This document shows, one piece after another, positions 57,349-64,000 of a stretch of DNA of 64,000 nt (within the stretch, counting starts at the first letter, position 1; each line of letters starts with the position of its first letter). The stretch lies in assembly GCA_023391635.1 (NCBI GenBank), contig JAEWAQ010000042.1, forward strand, positions 1-64,000. The letters are read 5' to 3'. This DNA is from Bacillota bacterium (GTDB lineage Bacteria > Bacillota > Bacilli > Paenibacillales > Paenibacillaceae). The position numbers and the translations under genes were made by a program. The notes beneath the pieces were generated by a model. That model made no database searches. It was given only the letters and a program-made list of their open reading frames with translations, and was not told the origin of the DNA.

Positions 57349-57443
57349 GCTGTCCGGTCGGATTCCGGGTCCGACCGGCCCCGCTTCACATACAAGCCGC
57401 GAACCGGCAGATCCAGCCGAAATTTTGAAGGAGGGTTTTCCAG

Positions 57444-58976
57444 ATGAACCGTAAAATCATCGTACTCGACACGACGTTGCGCGACGGAGAGCAAGTGCCA
57501 GGCGCCAAGCTGAACGTACAACAGAAAGTTGAATTCGCCCAGCAACTAAAGCGGCTGCAAGTCGATATGATCGAGGCCGGCTTTCCTGCTTCTTCGCAAG
57601 GCGATTTCCACGCGGTGCAAGAGATCGCGCGGGCGGCAGGGGACCGCGTGTCCATCACGGCACTCGCGCGGGCGGTCAAGAAAGACATCGACGCCGTCTA
57701 CGAGAGCATCAAGCTCGCGCAGGATCCGTTCATCCATATCGTACTCGGCACGTCCAACATCCACGTCGAGAAGAAGTTCAGCCGCTCGAAGGACGACGTA
57801 CTGCAGATGGGAGTCGAGGCCGTCCAATACGCGAAGACGCTGCTGCCGCATGTGCAGTATTCCACGGAGGACGCCTCGCGCTCGGAGTTCGAATATTTGT
57901 GGAAGACGATCGAAGCGGTCGTGAACGCCGGCGCGACGATCGTCAACGTGCCCGACACGGTCGGATACGCCGTTCCCGAGGAGTTCGGCGAACTCATCCG
58001 GCGGATCAACGAGCGGTTGAAAAACTTGAATGACAAGGTGATTCTGAGCGTTCATTGCCACAACGACCTTGGACTCGCGACCGCCAATACGCTTGCTGCC
58101 GTCAAGAACGGGGCTGATAAAGTTGAAGTGACGATCAACGGTCTGGGCGAACGCGCCGGCAACACGTCGCTCGAAGAAGTCGTCATGGGCTTGAAGGTAA
58201 GAGAAAATTATTATCGGTGCCAGACCGGTATCCAGACGACGGAGCTGCTGCGCACGTCCCGACTGCTGACCCACTTGACCGGCCTGGACGTGCAGGTGAA
58301 CAAGGCGATCACCGGGGAGAACGCCTTCGCGCATTCTTCCGGCATCCACCAGGACGGATTGCTCAAAGATAAGAACGTCTACGAGATCATGTCTCCAGAA
58401 GAAGTCGGCGTGGAGAAGATGGAACTCGTACTGACAGCGCGCTCCGGCCGACATGCCTTCAAGCATGCGGTGGCGAAAATGGGGTTCGAGGTCGGCGATG
58501 ATGAGGAATTCGAGCGGTTGTTCGAGAAGTTCCTGGCGCTGGCGGACTTGAAGAAAGAAGTGTACGATCACGACGTGTATTACCTCGTGACCGGCGACCG
58601 GGCGCAATCCGCGCAGGATAGCAAGCTGTATGAGCTCGCCTCGTTCCAAGTCGTGACGAACGATCTGTATCCGACCGCCGTCGTGGAATTGACGAAGGGC
58701 GGAGAATCGCTCAAAGGCAGCGCCGTCGGCGACGGCCCGATCGACGCCTTGTACAGCGTGATCAAGACGCTGGCAGGCATGGAAGTGGAGCTCAAGCACT
58801 ATAAGATCAACAGCATCTCCCGCGGCAAGGAAGCGGTCGGCCGCGTCCATATCCAGATCGAACACCGAGGCCGCACTTACTCCGGCCGTGCCATGGACAC
58901 CGACATCATCAAGGCGAGCGCCCTTGCATTCCTGAACGGGCTCAACGCCGCGATACTGGACGGTGCCGAAGGATGA
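57444..58976 (+). CDS. leuA: 2-isopropylmalate synthase
   Basis: 510 residues. Catalytic barrel (about 1-270) with TTLRDGEQVPGAKL (residues 9-22), HCHNDLGLATANTLA (about 201-215) and the NGLGERAGNTSLEE block; a C-terminal LeuA_dimer allosteric domain (about 365-505) that binds leucine. First step of leucine synthesis: acetyl-CoA + 2-oxoisovalerate. The T-box ahead with a Leu specifier supports LeuA over the related citramalate or homocitrate synthases. RBS AAGGAGGG 8 bp ahead of ATG 57444. Followed by a terminator, so leuBCD are not in this operon. Confidence 0.95.
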   Translation: MNRKIIVLDTTLRDGEQVPGAKLNVQQKVEFAQQLKRLQVDMIEAGFPASSQGDFHAVQEIARAAGDRVSITALARAVKKDIDAVYESIKLAQDPFIHIVLGTSNIHVEKKFSRSKDDVLQMGVEAVQYAKTLLPHVQYSTEDASRSEFEYLWKTIEAVVNAGATIVNVPDTVGYAVPEEFGELIRRINERLKNLNDKVILSVHCHNDLGLATANTLAAVKNGADKVEVTINGLGERAGNTSLEEVVMGLKVRENYYRCQTGIQTTELLRTSRLLTHLTGLDVQVNKAITGENAFAHSSGIHQDGLLKDKNVYEIMSPEEVGVEKMELVLTARSGRHAFKHAVAKMGFEVGDDEEFERLFEKFLALADLKKEVYDHDVYYLVTGDRAQSAQDSKLYELASFQVVTNDLYPTAVVELTKGGESLKGSAVGDGPIDALYSVIKTLAGMEVELKHYKINSISRGKEAVGRVHIQIEHRGRTYSGRAMDTDIIKASALAFLNGLNAAILDGAEG

Positions 58977-58997
58977 TCCGCTAGCATACGTTCAGGA

Positions 58998-59036
58998 TAA
59001 AAGACCTCCATTTCCAATCGGAACGGAGGTCTTTTC
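58998..59036 (+). terminator. Terminator after leuA
   Basis: AAAAGACCTCC (58999-59009) pairs perfectly with GGAGGTCTTTT (59025-59035) across a 15-nt loop; self-complementary, so it could act in both directions. The stretch to 59201 shows no further signal. Confidence 0.8.
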
Positions 59037-59201
59037 CATAGGCATTTGGAGCGTTGTACGATTGATCCATTCATAAGTTCATAGAGATGCCATATCTGCC
59101 GCAGTTGACTAGCCCGAAAGAGTCATGTGAAATCATGCACATAGCAGTAAACTGATCTCGCCACGATAGATAAGCCAATTGATGGAGGGGTCGAAGATGA
59201 G

Positions 59202-59591
59202 ATGATTCGACACAGATGGTTGATGTTCATGCTGACAGCGTTCGCCGTTCTGATCACTTCATGTTCGAATACGGGAAATCCGCAAAGCCAGGACCCGGCT
59301 CAAGCAGAATTCGCTCTGCTGACCGATCCTTCGCCTGTCACGGCCGGACAGGAAGCGAAAGTGGCGGTTGCCGTATCCGGTATTGCGGATACGACTGGAG
59401 CGGACGTGCAATTCGATATCCGGGAACTGGACGATCCAAGGCACCCGAACTACGTGGCAGCAGCCAGCCAGGGAGACAAGACCTTCGCCGCCGCGTACAC
59501 GTTCAGACAGGCTGGCAGCTATACGATCTACGTGCATTACTACCAGCAAGGATTGCATCTTACCAAGAAGAAGTCGTTGGATGTCCAATGA
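59202..59591 (+). CDS. YtkA/FixH-like lipoprotein
   Basis: 129 residues. Lipoprotein signal with ITSC and lipidated Cys21; the mature part (about 32-128) is a small beta-sandwich of the YtkA/FixH type (PSPVTAGQEAKVAVAVSG, FRQAGSYTIYVHYYQQGLH). Related proteins assist copper or cytochrome-oxidase assembly outside the membrane. It starts the accessory cluster: its stop overlaps the nosD start (ATGA). GGAGGGG lies 11 bp ahead of ATG 59202. Confidence 0.78.
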   Translation: MIRHRWLMFMLTAFAVLITSCSNTGNPQSQDPAQAEFALLTDPSPVTAGQEAKVAVAVSGIADTTGADVQFDIRELDDPRHPNYVAAASQGDKTFAAAYTFRQAGSYTIYVHYYQQGLHLTKKKSLDVQ

Positions 59592-60949
59592 AAATGACCA
59601 TGCGTTACGTCATGCAAGGGTTGATCGTCGTCCTGCTGCTCGGAGCGTCTTGCAGCGCTGTTGCAGCTCGCAGTTCGGCAACTGCCGCTCCTTCAGGGCC
59701 TGCCGGCATTCAAGCGATGATCGATTCCGCCGAGGACGGAGATGTCTTGACGATACCGGCGGGCATCTACGAGGAACAGATCGTTGTGGACAAATCGGTT
59801 CGGATCGTCGCAGAAGGTGAAGTTGCCCTGATCGGCAACGGAGATGCGCCGGTCTTGCACGTAGTCGCGGATGGGGCCGCCATCGAGGGAATCCGCATCG
59901 TACAAGTTACTGCTGGAACGGACGCGCCTGCCGTGCTCGTGTCAGCGGATCGCGCCGCATTGAGCGCATTGGATATCCGGACACGCGCATCCGGTATTCT
60001 GTTGCGCCAAGCGAATCATGCCCGACTCATCGGCAACACGATCCGGCCTTTGCCGGGAGAAGGCGAATCAACGGCGAACATGAACCGCGTGCATAACGGA
60101 ATCGATGCCTATGACTCTCACGACAATCTCATCGAGAACAACAGCATCGCTTACATGAATGACGGCATCTATCTGGAAAGCAGCGACCGCAATGTCGTGC
60201 GCCGCAACAAGGTCGATCATTCCCGATACGGTATTCACGGCATGTTCTCTGAGGGCATCGTCGTGACGGAAAACGATGGAGACGCGAATACGACGGGTGC
60301 AATGATCATGGGCGTGGAAGGCGCCGAGATCGTCTTCAATACGTTCGTCAAGATGAACGAAAGCGTAAATTCCCAGGGAATTCTGCTGTTCGAAGTGACT
60401 CATTCGCGAATCGCGGATAACCGGGTGGAAGGCAACAGGGTCGGGCTCTATATCGAGTTGTCGTCCGGGAATGAATTTCGCAACAATCGCGTAATCCGCA
60501 ATTTCGTCGGCATTCAGATGCTGGAATCGGAGCATAACCGATTCGAAGGCAACGATGCGATCGGCAACGTCATCGACGTGGAAGCGGCCGACAGTCTGAA
60601 TAATCGCTTGACGCGCAACTATTGGGACGCCCACCAGGGAATTGACACGGACGGCGACGGAGCCGGCAACTTGCGTTACACCATCAATCCGTTCTTTCGG
60701 AAGCTCACGTCCGAGACGCCATCCTATCAATTATTCTTCCATTCACCCGGCATGTTGTTTCTGGAGAGCATGTTCGCTGCCGAGCAATCGGACTGGACCT
60801 TCGACAGCGAGCCGCTGATGGAACCGTCGAGCATGCGCGGACAGGAACACGCCCGAGTCGGTGACGGAGTCGCATTCGCTGCAGCTGCCGTTATGCTCGC
60901 TTTATCGCTGGCAATTCTCATTTATTACGGAGGTCGAAGAAAATGTTGA
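59588..60949 (+). CDS. nosD: NosD-like right-handed beta-helix protein
   Basis: 453 residues: a signal peptide (about 1-27), a parallel beta-helix with carbohydrate-binding/sugar-hydrolysis-type coils (about 80-340; repeated N-x-[IV]-x-x-N patterns such as HDNLIENNSIAYMNDGIYLE and RNVVRRNKVDHSRYGIHG), and a C-terminal membrane helix (about 425-447) with a short Arg/Lys tail. NosD works with the NosFY ABC unit in maturing the copper centre of nitrous-oxide reductase. A Cys at residue 22 does not form a clear lipobox. Overlaps nosL by 7 bp. Confidence 0.88.
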   Translation: MKMTMRYVMQGLIVVLLLGASCSAVAARSSATAAPSGPAGIQAMIDSAEDGDVLTIPAGIYEEQIVVDKSVRIVAEGEVALIGNGDAPVLHVVADGAAIEGIRIVQVTAGTDAPAVLVSADRAALSALDIRTRASGILLRQANHARLIGNTIRPLPGEGESTANMNRVHNGIDAYDSHDNLIENNSIAYMNDGIYLESSDRNVVRRNKVDHSRYGIHGMFSEGIVVTENDGDANTTGAMIMGVEGAEIVFNTFVKMNESVNSQGILLFEVTHSRIADNRVEGNRVGLYIELSSGNEFRNNRVIRNFVGIQMLESEHNRFEGNDAIGNVIDVEAADSLNNRLTRNYWDAHQGIDTDGDGAGNLRYTINPFFRKLTSETPSYQLFFHSPGMLFLESMFAAEQSDWTFDSEPLMEPSSMRGQEHARVGDGVAFAAAAVMLALSLAILIYYGGRRKC

Positions 60950-61512
60950 ATAAAACGATGGTTTTAGCGATAGTCGTCATGCTCGTTGTTGCGATTGCCG
61001 GTTGCGGGGACCGAAAATATGAGCCGAGGGCGATCCGTGCGGATACGGACAAGTGTGCCCAATGCAACATGCAAGTCAAGGATGACGCATTCGCCGTGCA
61101 ATTGACGACGAAGGATGGAAAAACGTATACGTTCGACGACATCGGCTGCATGAATAAATGGAAGCAAGAGCATGCCAACGCCGAGATCGGCGGGCAATTC
61201 GTCCGTGACTATCGCGACCTGACGTGGGTTGCCTACGAAGACGCTTATTATGCTTATGACGCTACCTTCCGCTCCCCGATGGCTTATGGCGTTTACTCGT
61301 TTAAGGATCAAGCATCGGCCCAGGCATTTCTGGATGAACGGCTGGCAGGCAAGCTGATGACGGTGAAGGATTTGGAACAGCACAGCTGGATGCAGAACAT
61401 GGAGCAGATGAAGAAAGATAAGATGGGGACGGAGAAAATGAGCGACGATCATGACGAGCATGCACATGAGATCGCGACGATCGATGCGTCCATGCTCCAA
61501 GCCATGCGATAA
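60943..61512 (+). CDS. nosL: NosL-like copper-binding lipoprotein
   Basis: 189 residues. Lipobox AIAGC (Cys21), then the NosL copper motif CAQCNM (Cys38, Cys41, Met43) and a core ending near residue 145. NosL binds Cu(I) and hands it to the NosZ maturation machinery. The last ~45 residues are Met/Lys/His-rich (SDDHDEHAHE), an extra possible metal-binding tail. RBS GGAGG lies inside the end of nosD. Confidence 0.9.
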   Translation: MLNKTMVLAIVVMLVVAIAGCGDRKYEPRAIRADTDKCAQCNMQVKDDAFAVQLTTKDGKTYTFDDIGCMNKWKQEHANAEIGGQFVRDYRDLTWVAYEDAYYAYDATFRSPMAYGVYSFKDQASAQAFLDERLAGKLMTVKDLEQHSWMQNMEQMKKDKMGTEKMSDDHDEHAHEIATIDASMLQAMR

Positions 61513-61526
61513 GGGAAGGATACCGA

Positions 61527-62357
61527 ATGAATATTTGGCATGTCGCGCAGCGTGAAATCCGCATCGGCTTTCGCAATCCTTGGGCCTATACGTTCATGGC
61601 GCTGTTCGCTCTGTTCAACTTGGCTCTGCTGATGATTCAATCGCAAATAGCGTTGTCGGGATTCACGAGCCATACGGCCGCAATGCTGAATCTGATTCTG
61701 TATTTGCTGCCATTAATGACGATGCTGCTCGGATCGTTCTCGCTCACCGCGGAGAAGGAAGAGGGTAGCTGGATGTTGTTGTCCACCTATCCGATAAGCA
61801 CGTTCTCCTTCATCGCCGGCAAATATACCGGGCTTATCGTCGTGCTATTCACGATTATGATGTTCGGTTATGGGCTGAGCGGCGTGGTCGGTGCGTTGAG
61901 CGGCAATGGGGCGGCATGGGACGCCTTCGCGCTGTTCGTCGTATTTTCGGCTTGCCTGATCGTCTTGTTCCTGGCGCTGGCGCTCGGAATTGGGACGCTC
62001 GCGAACAATCGCTGGCAGGCGCTGACTTACGGCGTCGGCATCTGGTTTTTTGCCATTATCGGCTGGCCGACGCTGCTCGTTGCGATCCTCGGATACATCC
62101 CGTACCTGTGGATCAAGCCGGCGTTGATCTTCCTGACGTTCTTGAATCCGGCCGAGCTCGTGCGGCTATTCGTCGTCATTAAGCTCGGAGGCGGCTCGGC
62201 GCTAGGGCCGGAATATTATGAGTGGGTGCAAGGCACGGAAGGGGCAGGAGGAACACTGCTGTTCGCGTTTCTCTGCATCGCTTACATCGGTATCTCGATA
62301 GCTGGAGCTTACGCGATATGGGAAAGGAGACGTTACCGGCATGGAGTTGGCGCTTGA
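61527..62357 (+). CDS. nosY: NosY-like ABC permease
   Basis: 276 residues with about six membrane helices: AMLNLILYLLPLMTMLLGSF, the soluble EKEEGSWMLLSTYPIS loop (about 76-91), and a C-terminal helix GISIAGAYAIWERRRY. ABC-2-type permease of the NosDFY complex. ATG 61527 follows GGAAGGA; overlaps nosF by 17 bp. Confidence 0.88.
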   Translation: MNIWHVAQREIRIGFRNPWAYTFMALFALFNLALLMIQSQIALSGFTSHTAAMLNLILYLLPLMTMLLGSFSLTAEKEEGSWMLLSTYPISTFSFIAGKYTGLIVVLFTIMMFGYGLSGVVGALSGNGAAWDAFALFVVFSACLIVLFLALALGIGTLANNRWQALTYGVGIWFFAIIGWPTLLVAILGYIPYLWIKPALIFLTFLNPAELVRLFVVIKLGGGSALGPEYYEWVQGTEGAGGTLLFAFLCIAYIGISIAGAYAIWERRRYRHGVGA

Positions 62358-63024
62358 TCTCCAAAACGTCCGCAAAGTATATGGGAAACAAACGATCCTT
62401 GAGCGGATCGACCTGCAATTGCAACCGGGGCAAGCGTTGGCGCTGTGCGGCGGGAACGGCGCCGGCAAAAGCACGTTGCTGCGGTTGATCGCCGGAATCG
62501 AACAGCCGACGTCCGGCACGATCCGGGTGAATGGCCTGACTTGGCGCGGCGATCGCCGCCGATATGCGGAGCGAATCGGCTTCATGCCGGACGATTACCG
62601 CTTCGGACATGGCTTAAGCGCGCTTGAAACGCTCTCATTCTGGGCTTCGCTGCGCAAGGTCGGAAGAGCCAGAACCGTCGAATTGCTCGACATCGTAGGC
62701 TTGTCTGAAGTGAAACACAAGCTGGTTTCCTCGTTCTCCAAAGGCATGCGCCAGCGGCTGCTGTTCGCCCAAGCGCTGCTTGCCATGCCGACGCTTCTCC
62801 TGCTCGACGAGCCGACGAACGGACTCGATCCTTATTGGATGAATACTTTCGTGGAATTGGTGGAAAAGGTTACGCAAGAAGGCTTATCCGTTATTTTCTC
62901 GACGCATCAACTGGATATCGCGGATGCGGCTGCCGATCGCCTGGTGTTTCTGAAGGACGGGCGGATCGACAAGGAGGACACGGCCGTTGAAGCGTTGCGA
63001 TCGCTATATGGCCGACACGCGTAA
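62341..63024 (+). CDS. nosF: NosF-like ABC ATPase
   Basis: 227 residues. Walker A GGNGAGKST (about 37-45), signature FSKGMRQRLLFAQALL, Walker B LLLLDEPTNGLD, switch His in STHQLD. Energises NosY/NosD. Its start lies within nosY, so the pair is translationally coupled. Last gene of the set; no nosZ follows. Confidence 0.9.
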   Translation: MELALDLQNVRKVYGKQTILERIDLQLQPGQALALCGGNGAGKSTLLRLIAGIEQPTSGTIRVNGLTWRGDRRRYAERIGFMPDDYRFGHGLSALETLSFWASLRKVGRARTVELLDIVGLSEVKHKLVSSFSKGMRQRLLFAQALLAMPTLLLLDEPTNGLDPYWMNTFVELVEKVTQEGLSVIFSTHQLDIADAAADRLVFLKDGRIDKEDTAVEALRSLYGRHA

Positions 63025-63125
63025 TAGCACCACTACATGTCTAACCGCAGGGTTCTGTTGCATCTTTTCTCTTTTCGATATTTAATGAAAGAGAAAGGCC
63101 TACATACATTCAGATGAGGTGCAGC

Positions 63126-64000
63126 ATGGATCAACGGAAAATCGCTGTCATTACCGGAGCCAACTCGGGCATCGGCCGAGCAGCTGCGTTGAAATTCGCA
63201 ACAGAAGGCATTCGCGTCGTCATGGCTTGCCGCGACAAGCAAAGAAGCGAAGCCGTCAGACAAGAGCTGATCGTGCGATCGGGCAACCCGAATATCGACC
63301 TGATGACGCTCGACGTCTCCTCTTTCGATTCGATCCGTTCGTTTTGTAAAGCGTTTACGGCTTCATATCCGCGCTTGGACATCCTGGTCCATAATGCAGC
63401 TTATTTGAACCATGGAGAGAAGACATATCGGCTAAGTCCGGAAGGGGTCGAGTTGTCGTTCGCCACGAACGCCTTCGGCCCAACGTATATGTCGCACCTC
63501 CTGGCTGATTCGCTCGCGAAGTCAGACGATCCGCGTGTGCTAAATGCGTGTACGACGAACATTAAAAACTTCTTCGATCCGAAGCGGAAGATCGAGTTCG
63601 ACAACTTGCGCGGCGAGTTTAAAGACCGTCGCACCTACAGCTCTTACAAGATGTATGGCGATTCGAAAATGGCGCTGTTTATGATCACGATCCGGTTAGC
63701 GGAAGAATGGAAAGATCGCGGGATCAAAGTGAACGCGCTGCAAATCAACCGCGTGAGGCTGTCCGATGCGACCATCCGCAAGATGAACGGAATCTGGAGA
63801 CTGCTCGCCACGGCGCAGAACTGGATTAATCCGCCGCCTGAAGGCATGGCCGACAATTATTATCGCATCTGCACGTCAGACAAATTTCGTCACGATACCG
63901 GTCAGTTGATCAATCACCGGCTTGAACGGATGCAGCCTGCAGTCAGCGAGCAAGGATTGTCGCAGATCGGGAATATATTCGGATTGGCGACTTATCCGAG
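63126..64000 (+). CDS. SDR-family oxidoreductase, 3' end cut off by the window
   Basis: The frame is open from ATG 63126 (GAGGTG 5 bp ahead) to the window end, 291 codons visible. Short-chain dehydrogenase of the retinol-dehydrogenase-like group: cofactor loop TGANSGIG (residues 10-17), NAA in place of NAG, catalytic YGDSK (Y-x-x-x-K). The usual catalytic Ser (VSS) is replaced in LNACTTN by Cys/Thr, so activity may be altered. Substrate unknown. Nothing in the context links it to the nos genes. Confidence 0.8.
   Translation, partial: MDQRKIAVITGANSGIGRAAALKFATEGIRVVMACRDKQRSEAVRQELIVRSGNPNIDLMTLDVSSFDSIRSFCKAFTASYPRLDILVHNAAYLNHGEKTYRLSPEGVELSFATNAFGPTYMSHLLADSLAKSDDPRVLNACTTNIKNFFDPKRKIEFDNLRGEFKDRRTYSSYKMYGDSKMALFMITIRLAEEWKDRGIKVNALQINRVRLSDATIRKMNGIWRLLATAQNWINPPPEGMADNYYRICTSDKFRHDTGQLINHRLERMQPAVSEQGLSQIGNIFGLATYP

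Overview
The window reads as chromosomal DNA of a GC-rich, endospore-forming Firmicute, most likely of the Paenibacillaceae (Paenibacillus/Cohnella type). Grounds for this: the order cinA-recA-recX-rny-ymdB-spoVS ... miaB-ricA matches the Bacillales core; there is a spoVS with a good sigma-H promoter match, a Bacillus-type LexA/DinR box before recA, a T-box leader before leuA, a Gram-positive ANTAR-regulated eut operon, and strong AGGAGG ribosome binding sites with many TTG/GTG starts. No tRNA, rRNA, insertion sequence, prophage or CRISPR array was seen.

Layout. (1) 1-12.7 kb, core genes: end of cinA, a 50-bp tandem repeat array, recA, recX, RNase Y, ymdB, spoVS, an M19 dipeptidase, the two-subunit 2-oxoacid:ferredoxin oxidoreductase korAB, a stand-alone PduL phosphotransacylase, miaB and ricA. 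(2) 12.8-21.5 kb, a CUT1-type ABC importer (lipoprotein plus two permeases), its membrane AraC-type sensor/regulator and two oxidoreductases. (3) 21.5-25.1 kb, biotin uptake: bioY diverging from one giant gene that fuses both ECF ATPases and EcfT, with a BirA operator between them. (4) 25.1-27.3 kb, a reverse-strand YdjC-type deacetylase and a GPH-type sugar symporter. (5) 27.4-39.3 kb, a 14-gene ethanolamine microcompartment operon (eutL, BMC-H, eutE, eutM, pduL-type eutD, eut-hyp, eutN, eutS, eutP, eutW, eutV, eutA, eutB, eutC) with an apparent ANTAR antiterminator leader. The lyase makes acetaldehyde inside the shell, EutE makes acetyl-CoA, PduL makes acetyl phosphate, EutA repairs the lyase, and EutW/EutV sense and switch on transcription. 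(6) 39.4-42.7 kb, small genes: an unknown membrane-anchored protein, two VOC proteins, the lipid II flippase Amj, a HAD phosphatase and a DUF2164 protein.

(7) 42.8-57.0 kb is the most unusual region. A membrane PAS-HTH regulator is followed by twelve tightly packed, co-directional genes that combine cyclic-di-GMP enzymes (GGDEF-EAL and PAS-GGDEF), a chemosensory core (CheW, CheA fused to a second CheW domain, MCP) and two complete partner-switch sets (two PP2C phosphatases, two RsbW-like kinases, three STAS proteins). No CheY, CheB, CheR or sigma factor lies in it. (8) 57.0-59.0 kb, T-box-controlled leuA with a Leu CUC specifier. (9) 59.2-63.0 kb, a nos-type accessory set (YtkA-like lipoprotein, nosD, nosL, nosY, nosF) with no nosZ in view. 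(10) From 63.1 kb, a truncated SDR gene.

All product names rest on motif reading from memory. No database search was possible.
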